64,000 bases of DNA from Strongyloides papillosus (Eukaryota > Nematoda > Chromadorea > Rhabditida > Strongyloididae). Shown here one piece after another: positions 11,785 to 21,450 of this stretch. The position numbers were made by a program, and so were the translations under genes. The first letter of the stretch is position 1; every line of letters starts with the position of its first letter. The DNA is taken from NCBI GenBank assembly GCA_005656395.1, contig SRSI01000013.1, forward strand, positions 1,984,001-2,048,000, given 5' to 3'. The notes beneath the pieces were generated by a model. That model did not search any database. It was not told the origin of the DNA and was given only the letters and a program-made list of their open reading frames with translations.

Positions 11785-12645
11785 ATGAAGAACTTTATTG
11801 AAAACGATGAGACTATGAACTCTTGGAACGGATTCCCGTTAAGAAATCTCTTGGGATATTTTAGACAGTAACAAGTCTTCATGAGATACGTTGGATATCT
11901 GAATAAATGTGAAATATCGGCAGTCGCGAAGTTGTTAAAGCGTCAATTAGGTATTGGCAATTTTAAGCCAGTCAGAGGATCCCATTTGATGTTTTTTAAA
12001 TCGGTCAAATTGTTGGATCGTCTTCGCACCGCCGAAGATTTCATCAAAGTTTTTCGAAAATGTCATCATGGAAAGTATGATAGCGAATCCGTTTTAGAAT
12101 ATTGGAACACCAAAATTTCTAAAAAACACGATTTTCGTGAATTGCCTTCAATGAGTAAAAATTTGAAGCCAACTGGTCTAATTTTGAATTTGTGTGACGA
12201 TGCTATCAACTTTCATCAACATTTTATTATTCACTGTTCTACTCTTAGTATTCATTAAGTGAGAACAAGACTCGAGGGATGTTTTCTTCGGAATCTCCAG
12301 TGTTTATCATTAATGGGTTATTATCCCGATGAATATATCGACTGGGCAGAATTGTTATCCAATACTTCTAAACTGGAAATTTTAATTGTTCAAGATTGTG
12401 GATTGACTTTGAAACTGGAAGATTATCTCCCATGTAATCTTAGAGCCATTATATGTTAGGGGAAGGATGTTGTTGTCGCTACAGCAGAATAGTTAAGAAC
12501 ATGAATATGTGTTATTTAGTTAAGAACTCCTTTCAGCCTGAAGTTTCTTTCGCCACTTTTCTCTCAAGAACTAAAATCCGTGATGGAAGAATTTGTGATT
12601 TGACTTGAAAACATCTGTATTGTACAGATGACAGAATTCTGGAAG
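11785..12645 (+). pseudogene. LRR-type (F-box-like) gene, 5' part, interrupted by an LTR element
   Basis: ATG at 11785. The frame carries in-frame stops at 11869 and 12256 and breaks after 12459. The N-terminus (NGFPLRNLLGYF, then alternating hydrophobics) vaguely resembles an F-box. Residues after 12259 show LRR spacing: LQCLSLMGY, LLSNTSKLEILIVQDCGLTL. The gene continues on the other side of the LTR element at 15620, joined through the duplicated GAAG. An integrase relic faces it tail to tail at 16070-16350, the same arrangement as at 28.8-30.5 kb. Function unknown; LRR proteins of this sort usually bind other proteins. Confidence 0.5.
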
Positions 12646-12804
12646 TGTTAACTTTCTAGTTAATAATATTAAACAAATAAATATAAACTTTATTAGAATT
12701 GCATAACATAAACATTAAATATATATAAAGGTAAGATTAGAGTAAGACTGACTTAAAGTATAAAAATTGAAGTTTATATAAGACTACCAAAGGGCGGGCT
12801 TACA
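12646..12804 (-). repeat. 3' LTR of element A
   Basis: In minus sense it begins TGTAAGCCCGCCC, has TTATATAAAC as a TATA box, then AATAAAG as a poly(A) signal, and ends in TTAACA. It differs from its partner at about ten positions by eye, so the insertion is old but recognisable. Confidence 0.85.
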
Positions 12805-12816
12805 TCCTCCCTTTAG
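12805..12816 (-). other. Polypurine tract of element A
   Basis: Minus strand CTAAAGGGAGGA directly upstream of the 3' LTR's TG; sets element polarity. Confidence 0.75.
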
Positions 12817-13430
12817 TTTATTATTTTTTACGTATAAGTTTTTTCTTTATTAATATTTATTGTTATTATCTGATCAGTTCATTTCAAATTTTATTTGAGT
12901 CGGTTTTCCAACAATATTTTAAATGGATAGTAAAGAATGCATTATTCCAACGTGCCCTATTAATTGAATATTTTTAATATTTTTTGATTATTTGAATTTA
13001 ATTAATTTAACTTAATATTAAAATATTTTTATTTTCGTGCTAATTAGTTTGGGTTTTCATTTTCTTTTGATTTATTGTATATTTAATTTAAATATTTTTC
13101 AGAAGTCACTACTAAACATGATGAATTTATCATTGTTTTATGTGCTGGTAGAAAACGATGAAGTTTATTTTTTGTGATGTAGAGCGAGTGATGTTATTTT
13201 ATAGTTATTACGTTAATTGATTTGATTCTATTTCGCACATGGTGAAACTGCTGGCGTACTGGTGCTGGTACACTCTAAACATTATTTGTTATTTCAAGAA
13301 CATTATTACTTATTGTTATAACCATATTAAGGTATTTTCGTGAGCTTATTTATGTTGTGTTAGTTTATTAAATATATTCTTTGTTTAGTCATTTTTCTTA
13401 TTTATAAATTTTATTAATAGCGTTCTTTTT
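12817..13430 (+). other. Leader of the antisense membrane gene
   Basis: No long frame. If transcription starts in or near the LTR this is 5' leader with introns: the coding exon at 13454 is preceded by the acceptor TTGTTCTTTATAG ending at 13441. TTTTCAG-type sites upstream (near 13102) could join further non-coding exons. Confidence 0.35.
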
Positions 13431-13453
13431 TGTTCTTTATAGTGTATTCAAGT

Positions 13454-13961
13454 ATGCAGTTTGATATATGTAAGATTCACCAAAGTCGTTGCCCTCTAAT
13501 TGAGAAGATAGTGGAGAAACTGGTACCTACGGTATGTCCGGTTATTGAGAAAGTGGTTGAGAAGTTAGTACCGATGGACTGTCCTGTTATTGAGAATATA
13601 GTTGAAAAAGTTGTAGCTGCTGAATGTGTAATGTGTTATTATACTTTATTAATGCATTATTAACAAACAACTTAATAAAAGGGTAAAAATGAATGTCTTA
13701 TATATTATTATCGCGTCGTTTTGGCCACATATTGATCTCTTATTCTTGTTCTTCTATCTTGATTTTGATATGCTATTATTTCTTGATAACAAATATCCCG
13801 TTGCTGAGAAAATTGTAGAGAAACTTGTCCCTTCTGATTGTCATAGCAATTTCTCCCAAGAAATTGCTGTAGAATTTACCGTGGAGGTAATATATTCAAT
13901 TTTAATTCTCATTTTTGCATTGGTATATAAGTTTTGTAACCAACGTAGAACTAGAGAGTAA
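13454..13961 (+). CDS. Small membrane protein with 15-residue repeats, antisense in element A
   Basis: ATG 13454 begins MQFDICKIHQSRC. Then come three tandem 15-residue units of the form CP.IEK.VEKLVP.. (codons 13-57). A second frame (13653-13961) carries a fourth unit, YPVAEKIVEKLVPSD at 13794, followed by an acidic patch, a transmembrane segment (TVEVIYSILILIFALVYKFC) and a short basic end (NQRRTRE). The two parts must be joined by an intron or are separated by an indel around 13628-13790; the exact junction is unresolved. The Ile/Val-Glu-Lys repeats suggest amphipathic helices that oligomerise outside the membrane. TTAATAAA follows the stop at 13998-14005. Confidence 0.6.
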
Positions 13962-13999
13962 GTTATGTTGTTAAAACTTCTTAACCTCGATTTCTTGTT

Positions 14000-14005
14000 A
14001 ATAAA
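14000..14005 (+). terminator. Poly(A) signal of the antisense membrane gene
   Basis: AATAAA in the context TTGTTAATAAAAATC, about 40 nt after the stop at 13961. Confidence 0.55.
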
Positions 14006-14871
14006 AATCTTTAATATTTCACGTGTTGGGGTAAATTTGCAAATGTTTTCTTAATACTTTCTTCTTTTTGATTATGAGTGTGGCAGATAATACCTAATAG
14101 ATTTCTTCTTATGCGAAAATTAAACTTTAAAATGAATCATAATAATTTTAATGTACCAACTTCAAAGTTTTAAATTTCAGAATCTTAACAGGCAATTAAT
14201 AGATTATTTCATTCCTTATATCAAAATATATTTTAATATAATTTCGCTATGTAATATTTTAAACTTTTACTTAATAATATCATAAAAACTATGATATAAT
14301 TCATTTTAATAGTTGTTTCTCCTTTTTTTTTGAATATCAGGAAATTGAGAGGGTAAGGAATAGGAATACGATTTGTTTTCTTATAGCGGTATAAAACCGC
14401 CAATTTCTTCAAAATGTAACGTAACGTCGTCGTAATCTTTTTCATATATTGTTGAGGAATGTCTAAATTGGATTTTTTAAATGATTCAAATATTGTAATG
14501 TAACTTGGTCTAATTATTTAAAACGTGAATTAATAGGTATTAATAATTGGCATGTGTTTATGATTAATTACTTCCCGTTTATAGACAATTTTTCTTATTG
14601 TGAGCTTTGTGTTTTACTGATTATGTTTTTCGGCATAATTATCTTTGAGAGTTGAAGCTTATTGCACCTTATGCTCTGTGTTTTAGTGATAATTACTTTT
14701 TTCTATGAGTTCAAGCCTGAGATTATTTTTTATTTTTTAATTACATGGTTTGCCCGTTCGCTCTTAATTAAAGCATTTCTAAATTGTGCTAGCCAAGTGT
14801 TGTGGATGGCGATCATCTTATCATTTCTTCTGTGATCCCAGGTCCACTCCCTCAAGATAAAAGATGCCCAT

Positions 14872-14881
14872 TAATATATAA
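14872..14881 (+). promoter_or_regulatory. TATA-like box upstream of the acidic ORF
   Basis: TAATATATAAACTCAG lies about 65-75 nt upstream of the ATG at 14945, a plausible position for a TATA element of a plus-strand transcript. It is inside element A and antisense to it, so element A may carry its own internal plus-strand promoter. Confidence 0.4.
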
Positions 14882-14944
14882 ACTCAGAAGATTTCATAAT
14901 AGATATCATATGTTTCAAAGCTTAAGAATAAACTATCTTCACGA

Positions 14945-15353
14945 ATGGCTCAGGATAAGGAATATACAGTAGAAGAAATATTGAATAAGTTCAATATGGT
15001 ATCTTATAATGATATTTTCAGACAAATGTGGACCATTTCCGTCACGTGAACCTTCCAGTGAAACCGAGCGCCTCCTGGATGAAGAGGAGGGCGATCAAGC
15101 AAGTAAGGAATCCACTGTTGAAGAGGTTACTAAGAATAGTGGTGCATCCATTGTTGTTGAAGGTGTTATGTCGTCGGAAGATTCATCACCAAGTTGTGAT
15201 GGTGAGGCAGAACCAATAGTAGTGGGGATTTCGTCAAAATTCCATAAGCCAAAGGCTTCCTTTAGTGTAACCCAAAAAATCACCAAAGTATTGAACGGTT
15301 TTCCCGAGGCTAACATCAAAGGTAAGTGGAAGTACATATTAATTGATATGTAA
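14945..15353 (+). CDS. Acidic, Ser/Glu-rich protein, second antisense gene of element A
   Basis: The ATG at 14945 begins MAQDKEYTVEEILNKFNM. The main frame (15009-15353) is offset by one and carries the acidic body, with ETERLLDEEEGD (a dileucine-type acidic motif), many serines and a more folded C-terminal part ending GKWKYILIDM. A one-base indel or a very short intron must connect the two. It ends 33 nt before the tRNA-like sequence. No family recognised. A regulatory or trafficking adaptor would fit the motif, but this is a guess. Confidence 0.4.
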
Positions 15354-15385
15354 CTCCTAGGTCGTCAAAAGAGAGCCAAGAGAGA

Positions 15386-15460
15386 GGTACCACGATATAG
15401 TAGTTAGCATCCAGGACTCTGAATCCTGTGACCCGAGTGCAAATCTCGGTATAACCTCCA
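15386..15460 (+). tRNA. Complete tRNA-Gln(CUG)-like sequence with CCA, forming an extended primer-binding site
   Basis: 72 nt with anticodon-arm sequence CAGGACTCTGAATCCTG (anticodon CTG), a T-arm CCGAG...CTCGG and 3' AACCT followed by an encoded CCA (15458-15460). The CCA abuts the LTR start TG at 15461. The last 18 nt (15443-15460) are the complement of the element's primer-binding site, so the full tRNA is an extended copy of the primer. Acceptor-stem mismatches and a T-loop change (GTGCAAATC for GTTCAAATC) suggest it is not an expressed tRNA. Confidence 0.8.
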
Positions 15461-15619
15461 TGTTAAATTTCTGGTTAATAATATTAAACAAATAAATATA
15501 AATTTTATTAGAATGGCATAACATAATCATTAAATATATATAAGGGTAAGATTAGAGTAAGACTGACTTAAAGTATAAAAATTGGAACTTATATAAGACT
15601 ACCAAAGGGCGGGCTTACA
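15461..15619 (-). repeat. 5' LTR of element A
   Basis: Partner of the LTR at 12646. Its sense-strand 3' end (TTAACA on the minus strand) is followed directly by the primer-binding site complementary to tRNA-Gln. Confidence 0.85.
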
Positions 15620-15715
15620 GAAGAACTCTGTGAAGTTTCTCCTCCATTAAAATATTTGCTGGTCTTGAAGAAGACCAGAATATCCAGAAAAAGAAAGTGG
15701 AGAGGAAAAGATTAA
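15620..15715 (+). pseudogene. LRR-type gene, 3' part after the element A insertion
   Basis: After the duplicated GAAG the reading frame resumes with an LRR-like stretch (PPLKYLLVLKKT) and ends in a basic tail at the TAA 15713-15715. Joining across the duplicated 4 bp keeps an open frame, showing that the element split this gene. Confidence 0.6.
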
Positions 15716-16069
15716 ATGTAACTATAACAGTTTCCTTTTTATAAAATTTTTTTCTTTCTAAATTTCTTTTACTTTTGTATTTTCGATTTTATAGTCTTTT
15801 ATTATCTAAAAAAAGCTTGTAATTGTTATTATGTATTTGTTTGATTTCACTTTTATAATAGAAGTAATAAGAAGTGTAAGTGTAATATATAATAGACTAA
15901 TAATAGATGAATAGAGTAGGGTAGAATTAAATAAATTAATATAATGTTTGGTAATATAGGGAATAATACTTTGAGAAGTTAATTATAAAAGTACTTTTCC
16001 ATATAGTAGATAAATTTATATTTCATTCCTGCGATATATTATAAAGTTTTAATTTCTTAATGTGAGAAA

Positions 16070-16350
16070 ATACATAGACTCTCTCTCCTTTAATGTGTTT
16101 GTGAATAATTCTTTCGCTCTTTGAGATTTTACTTAACTTACAATCTCCAGTTCCATCATTAATTTCCATAATACACAAAGGTTTATCATACCTTTCACAC
16201 AGCTTTTTTTATTTTTAACTTTTTCTATTATAGTTCTCAATACCGCATCTCCTCTCTTTAATATATGTTCCTTTTTGACTCACTTGTTTTTTTATTTTTA
16301 TTCAACCTTTCCCTTAATTTTGTTATAATTTTTTAATGTTTCATTATTTC
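16070..16350 (-). pseudogene. Integrase C-terminal relic (Gypsy-type)
   Basis: The minus strand encodes pieces matching the C-terminal part of the integrase at 20630: ERYDKPL, INDGTGDCKLSKI aligned with ERYKGPY and DNETGDCKLNYI. Stops and a frameshift occur. It faces the LRR-type gene tail to tail, so the original element was probably pol followed by an antisense gene. Confidence 0.65.
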
Positions 16351-16909
16351 TTCAAGACTATATAAATAGCTGATCATTGATAATAGTGAACTGCATTATG
16401 TTTAGTCATACAGATTGTGTAAAATAAAATGTATTAACTATATTTAATTTCAAAAAAATTTTTATACTTATTATTATATATTGTTTATATAGTAGTTTTA
16501 GTAATCGAAATAGCATAAATCAAATGCCAAAAGTATGTCGATTTAAGGCATTTCCATGTTGCTATATTTGAAGATTGTTTGCTTTACTAGATATAATACT
16601 ATTTCGGTATAATTTATATACTAATCTAAAAATCGATACAAGTTATGATTTAAATTATTAACAATTCAATACAATGTGGATAAACTTTCTTATACAGATC
16701 TGCATAAAATATTTGTAATATGATAGAAGTAATTTTTATATTTTTTAAAGTCAAAAATATCAAAGAATATCAATAAGTTTGATTTGTTCTATTGCATGCA
16801 TCTTCATAAAGTTATCAAAAAAATTAAATAAAAATCAAAAAATTTGTAATTTATCTTGTTTTACTAAATTTTTTTATACGTTCTGCTACAGTAAAATATT
16901 TTTTACAAA
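16351..16909. other. Spacer with a fragment of dispersed repeat R1
   Basis: AT-rich, no gene. Around 16676-16720 the phrase CTTATACAGATCTGCATAAAA matches the right end of repeat R1 (26610, 32838, 39948). Confidence 0.45.
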
Positions 16910-17217
16910 ATGACTGTTATTAATGGTTACGATGGATTCAATTTGGAAACTGTTTCTTTCTCAACAGTATCTCCACTACCCTGTTTTGCTCCAGTCCTCC
17001 AACTTCCGGTATATTCTTAATTAGTGAGTTGTTCTTGGTCGCCTATATCCTCACTGTATTATTTATGATGATATTGCTTGGTGTTACAACTTTTCTCTTT
17101 TATAAAAAGAAAATAGACTATGCAAGTCTTAAAACCCTGACCCATCGTCTCTTTCTAGCAATGGGAGCATTGCTTGGAAATACAATGTCTTCTTTTGAAG
17201 GATATAAGTTCGCATGA
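16910..17217 (+). pseudogene. Small membrane protein gene, frame-broken
   Basis: ATG 16910 starts a 36-residue polar N-terminus. The adjacent frame, open from 16924 to 17217, has a clear transmembrane segment (FLVAYILTVLFMMILLGVTT) followed by a lysine-rich cytoplasmic-like stretch (YKKKIDY). The architecture matches the antisense membrane genes of the LTR elements, but no LTR with a polypurine tract is recognisable to its left; its right end is close to the LTR at 17323. Likely a remnant from another element of the same kind. Confidence 0.4.
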
Positions 17218-17322
17218 CGAACGTTGTAGCAAATGAACTTTGTAGTTCAGATGAAATAAGAATATAAAAGAGATTGTAGATGTTAGTGCATTCTTTATTT
17301 ATTATCTGTGAGAACAACTTCT

Positions 17323-17919
17323 TAAAGGGTCTGTTTGCTTACTATCTCTTTATGGTAGTGTGGCTATATGAAGTGTAGTGTAGCCTCCTGCTACATGCAT
17401 CCCAGCGGATACATGCTAGTTGGCTCCCACCACCTAGCCGAGTGTTTACCTAATGAAGAAGCATGTTGGAACATGCGTGCTTCATCAGAATTTATAAGAT
17501 ATAAACACATAAATAATAATAATTTTTTATTTTAAAATTGTAACGAACAATATGAATAATTAAGATTATATTTTGTTCGGAGTCTGAAGTGCTATTCAGC
17601 ACCTCTGATTAATTTTATTTTAAACTAGACTGACTTTTCTTGAAAGTATTCTTTCTTTAAATACAGCTTTTGTTCTTCTCCTCCTATTAAAATTCTTCTT
17701 AGTTTAATAGGAGAATGTTCCTTTCTTCTTCCCAGATGTTTTGTTAAGTATATGTACAGATTTATATATTATATAAAATAATATTCATATCTGTACATAA
17801 TACTTATTTTGATATCTGTTCTCTTTTCTTTATTAAATAATATATATATATATTATATACTTTTATATATAAAGTAACATATATATATTATTATTTATCT
17901 TTATTTATAATGTTGGGCA
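17323..17919 (-). repeat. 3' LTR of element G
   Basis: Near-identical to 23064-23648. Minus sense begins TGCCCAACATTATAAATA. It contains a long AT-rich TATATA region, a CTGTACATAT...ATATGTACAG inverted repeat and AATAAAG signals. Outer edge lies in CTTAAAGGGTCTG. Confidence 0.85.
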
Positions 17920-17940
17920 TAACGCCTCCCTTACCCTCTT
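17920..17940 (-). other. Polypurine tract of element G
   Basis: Minus strand AAGAGGGTAAGGGAGGCGTTA directly before the LTR's TGCCC; gives the element its minus polarity. Confidence 0.7.
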
Positions 17941-18183
17941 TTGAAACTTTTTCCTAAGAGTGGTTGTTTTTGTTGTGGAGGCGCCTTACCTTCTTCTATA
18001 GTTTTCAATCTTGATAAGCTCCGGGATAATCATTACTTTATCTCTTTCTCTCAGTTTTTTTTTTCTTCAATGATATTGGTAAAGTGTATTTATAAACTTT
18101 CATTTATTCTTGATATTCTTAAATTGTTTTCTTTGATCATTCGTAATTTTCTATCGTTTACGGTTCTTTTAGTCCTTTTATAG

Positions 18184-18507
18184 ATGCAGTGTTATCCAAA
18201 GCAAGGTCACTATGACCCTCTGAATCAATGTCAATAATATTCTGAGACGCCGTTTGCTTCTGCAGGAAATTTGATAGAAAATGTTATTGTTTTTATACTG
18301 GGAATTATTTCTAAGTTGTTTCTGAGTGTTCTTGAAAAGTATTGTCCTCGCATCTTTAGACGTTTGACTAGAAGACCCCAGGAAAATGATGCTGCCCAAG
18401 AACCATCAACCATTTCAACCCCAACCCCTCCTTATGATGCCAATTCTGCTGCAGCCGACACTTTTGCTCTATCTCAAGAATCAGATCCAGTCGCTGCTGT
18501 CTCTTAA
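18184..18507 (+). CDS. Small membrane protein, antisense in element G
   Basis: ATG 18184 comes directly after an acceptor-like CTTTTATAG. A 60-nt intron 18206-18265 (CAAG|GTCACT...TTCTGCAG|GA) would join the first eight codons in phase to the long frame. That frame has a hydrophobic segment (LIENVIVFILGIISKLFLSV) followed by a basic patch (RIFRRLTRRP) and a Thr/Pro/Ala-rich tail. Orientation, distance from the 3' LTR (about 260 nt) and layout match the other antisense membrane genes. AATAAAG follows the stop at 18551. Intron use is inferred from phase only. Confidence 0.55.
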
Positions 18508-18550
18508 GCCTCTGCTTCTATTGAGCAAGTTTAATTTTTGTTGTTATTTT

Positions 18551-18556
18551 AATAAA
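18551..18556 (+). terminator. Poly(A) signal of the element G membrane gene
   Basis: AATAAA in the context TTTTAATAAAGGTGG, 44 nt after the stop at 18507. Confidence 0.5.
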
Positions 18557-18589
18557 GGTGGCTTTGTTGTTACATTTAGGAGTTTTTGA

Positions 18590-19200
18590 TTCAGGTAAGT
18601 TTACTAGCAGTTCTTACTTTATTCTTTTTTTTTGTATTTTCTCTATTTGTATATGCCATTCTTGGGATTTATTTTCGTTCTGTATATAATTTGTATATAT
18701 CTTCTTGTAAATTACTTAATTTATCAATACATTAATAATCTTTTATCATCATTAATATTCATAAATAATTAAATTTCCTTAATAACTATTTATATTAGTT
18801 ATCATTTTTGAATTTTATCAAGGGTATCTAATTTTCCTTTTGAATTAATTATCAACATTAGTATTCAATGTAAACGTCTTTCATGATTGTCTATTACCAT
18901 GAAAACTTTTAAATAATTATTGTATCACCAAATAACAATATTTAATAACTTTAAATTTGGTATTTGAATTTGTTTGATATTTTGATTTCTATCTTATTTA
19001 AAGTTATTTTAACTATGTCAATATATCTTTATTTTGTTTATTGTTTTGTTGATAATAATTCATAAGAGATTTAAAAGAAATGAACTTTTATTTTTATAAA
19101 AGGTTAACAATTGTAATGAAAAGGTTTAATCATTATTAATTTCAATTTTAGTAAACGATTTCCCTCTCTGGCAACTTTTCGGTTGCTAAAATCCTCTCTC
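18590..19200. other. Internal spacer of element G
   Basis: AT-rich sequence between the convergent membrane gene and the sense-strand ORF; no frame supported. Confidence 0.4.
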
Positions 19201-19330
19201 CTCACAGGTACTTCATTGGTACATACGATAAGTGGAGTGCTTTATGTTGTGGAAACTTGTGGGCATAGAATTTCCATGTGCTATTCGCTACCACAGTTAA
19301 CTGTTTCCATGGCTTCAGATGGGCTAACTG

Positions 19331-20473
19331 CTATATTGTGTCTGATAATTCCTCGCTGGAATCTATTCTTATTTCCAAGCGTAGGCAATTGGCCTTGGGG
19401 CATTTCTTTATTATTTGTGAGATTTCTATTATCTCAATCTCATGGCCCTCTACCTTGCATGGCCAATTAATGCCGAGTCCCACGGCATTATGAAATATAG
19501 CTTCCTTGTTTTCAGGAGCCTTGCCTTCGAAAAAGAAATGCAGTCCATCCCTATGTAGTCTTTCTGGAGTTGGTAATGGTTCTGCTTTTACTGTTGTGCC
19601 GATGTAACCATTTCGTATATTGGTGACTTGAAGGGCTTCACCCATTACTCTAGCGGGGTGTAGCTTGACACCACATTGGATAACTCGTTTTACCGGAGTT
19701 ATAGTGGGTTCTTTAAATGGAACATTCATATTCCTTTTACCGCCACGTCTCATGGGTTTGTAGACTGTTCCCGATGGTCCAGCTGATGATGTCTTCTTCT
19801 TAGTAGTAATATCATCATCATCCATAAGACGGGTCTTTCTTTTCTGAGCGTTTGCTGCTCTTACTTTAGCTATAAATTTAGCACAACTATCCTGTTCTTT
19901 AATAGGATCGTAGTTGTCGTTGTTCTTTATCGGGGGCTTTGCTATTTGACTATTTTTAGCAATAGTAGGTAATTTCTTTTCATTGTTACCGCTAGCAACA
20001 GATGGTGTTGGCTGGTTAGTTGTTGCTGGCTTTGGATCTAGTCCCCAGGTGACTGGACTGTGCTCCCTCCGTGCTGGTTCTGCCGATGATAGATTTACAG
20101 TGTTGTTTACCTTTCCTGGTTTTATTTTAGATTTGTCAGGTAAACCACTTGGTGGTTTTTCAGAATCTGACGAAGTTATTTCGCCTTCCTCAATAATAGA
20201 GAGGTCTGATTGTTTAACTTCATCGGTACCAGGTGAAGCGTTGTTTGACAATTTGTTGTTGTCGTCATTACATGATGAATCGACTGATGATTGGTTTTCA
20301 TCAGCAGGTGAGTTTCTTTCTGATTTGTCATCATCTGTGTCAGAAGATGAACTTTCTGATGATGTACTGCTTTCTCTTGCAGATGAATGTGTGACTGATG
20401 ATTTAGGGCTTCCTTCATCAGCTGAGGAGCCGTCTGTTGAGACGAATTCGGCACTCTTTGGTGATTTAACCAT
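19331..20473 (-). CDS. Acidic serine-rich protein with a folded C-terminal domain, element G
   Basis: 380 codons from ATG 20473. Residues 1-125 are Ser/Asp/Glu-rich and disordered. Residues about 130-260 are basic and proline/asparagine-rich, with a likely nuclear signal (QKRKTR). The last 110 residues look folded: alternating hydrophobics with GYIGTTV, LHFFFEG and cysteines. After the TAG at 19331-19333 the frame stays open for another 42 codons to a TGA near 19206, so the stop may be a mutation. It lies downstream of integrase on the sense strand. It does not look like an envelope (no signal peptide or TM). A chromatin-binding or Gag-like role is possible; I recognise no family. Confidence 0.6.
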   Translation of the reverse strand: MVKSPKSAEFVSTDGSSADEGSPKSSVTHSSARESSTSSESSSSDTDDDKSERNSPADENQSSVDSSCNDDNNKLSNNASPGTDEVKQSDLSIIEEGEITSSDSEKPPSGLPDKSKIKPGKVNNTVNLSSAEPARREHSPVTWGLDPKPATTNQPTPSVASGNNEKKLPTIAKNSQIAKPPIKNNDNYDPIKEQDSCAKFIAKVRAANAQKRKTRLMDDDDITTKKKTSSAGPSGTVYKPMRRGGKRNMNVPFKEPTITPVKRVIQCGVKLHPARVMGEALQVTNIRNGYIGTTVKAEPLPTPERLHRDGLHFFFEGKAPENKEAIFHNAVGLGINWPCKVEGHEIEIIEISQIIKKCPKANCLRLEIRIDSSEELSDTI

Positions 20474-20629
20474 TTTTAGTTAAAAAGATAGATAGGTAAT
20501 ATATATAAATAGAATATATATATCAAAATGTTTATTTTAATGATAATATTTTGTCGTGTTTATCTCTTATAAACTCCTAAGAGGTGGGAGGATCTTCGTT
20601 CGCTGTAATAAATGTACTTTTCAGTTTAC

Positions 20630-21450
20630 TCATTGCCTTGTGGCAATTTTCAACTGCTTGACGTGTGCACTAATGTACCCATCACGCCGTCTAGCCTCTC
20701 TTCCTTTTGCTGTAATGTAATTCAGCTTGCAATCTCCTGTCTCATTGTCAATGCCTTTAATTATGTAAGGCCCTTTATATCTTTCTACTAATTTTCTTTG
20801 GTCGCCAACAGTGTCCAATATTTTTCTATGAACGATCATATCAACTTTGAAAGAATGATCTTTAGTAATTTTATTGTTTTGACCATCTGTCAAAAGCTTT
20901 CCTGTTTTAGCTAATAAATCATCATATTCTTTTTGGTATTCGGGATAATCCAAATATGATAGATAATGTAAATCACTTGAGTGATGACTTGGATAGAAGG
21001 TGATCTTATTAGGTGAGACATTAATTGTCGAGTGTACTTGCGCATTGTACGCTCCAACAACCATGGGTACGTAAATACCACAACTTTGAAAAGCTTGGTA
21101 ACATCCTATTACCTCATTTATTACGCGATTGAATCTCTCCACTTCACTATTAGAGTTATGATTATAACTTTTAGAGAATCGTACATCGATTCCCCATTCA
21201 TTTATTGCCTTCAATACTGTTGCCGAATTAAAGTATTGAGCATTATCACATCTTATCACTTTGGAGTTCCAAACACAGGGAATACTCTTGTTACTAGTGC
21301 TTCAATGATGTGTTCACTGAAAGATTTTTGTAGAGGGATCGCGATCGTGTATTTACTTAGATCGTCTACAATTACAAGAAGATATGAGTTTCTTCTTGGT
21401 GTTTCCGGTAATGGACCTCTGATATCCATGTAAATAAGTGGAGTATAATT
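20630..21450 (-). pseudogene. Gypsy-type integrase, frameshifted
   Basis: Catalytic-core motifs are visible: first Asp in YMDIRGP (about 21430), second Asp in IRCDNAQYF (about 21250), Glu in SEVERFNR (about 21143). A C-terminal GPY/F-type motif follows (RYKGPYII). A one-base loss near 21260 puts the second and first Asp in different frames. An earlier shift near 21460 separates the core from the upstream ORF. The enzyme inserts element cDNA into chromosomes; this copy cannot make it intact. Confidence 0.8.

Larger units (their letters stand above)
12646..15619 (-). mobile_element. Complete non-autonomous LTR retroelement A (2974 bp)
   Basis: Two near-identical 159-bp LTRs (12646-12804 and 15461-15619), each TGTTAA...CTTACA, are flanked by the 4-bp duplication GAAG (12642-12645 and 15620-15623). 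A minus-strand polypurine tract follows the left LTR and a tRNA-Gln-type primer site precedes the right LTR, so the sense strand is minus. There is no gag or pol inside. Instead two plus-strand (antisense) genes are present: a small membrane protein (13454-13961) and an acidic protein (14945-15353). It must have been mobilised in trans. Small LTRs and no pol recall TRIM-type elements, but the cargo genes do not fit that class. Confidence 0.85.

Noticed and set aside
14998..15021. Mini-intron GTATCT...TTTTCAG joining the two frames of the acidic ORF
   Set aside because: Only about 23 nt, shorter than every other intron here, and its removal does not bring the frames into phase.
15386..15460. 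Functional tRNA-Gln gene
   Set aside because: Encoded CCA, position exactly at the LTR edge, acceptor-stem mismatches and a damaged B box point to a reverse-transcribed primer copy.
16241..16262. Apparent polypurine tract and LTR end (TACCGCA then TCTCCTCTCTTTAAT)
   Set aside because: Translation of the minus strand here gives an integrase C-terminal relic continuous with 16075-16240, so the purine run is coding sequence, not a PPT.
19983..20483. 166-codon plus-strand ORF
   Set aside because: Shadow of the minus-strand acidic/serine-rich ORF; its leucine/serine content is what the complementary frame would give.
21032..21433. 133-codon plus-strand ORF
   Set aside because: Lies opposite the integrase core whose catalytic motifs are on the minus strand.
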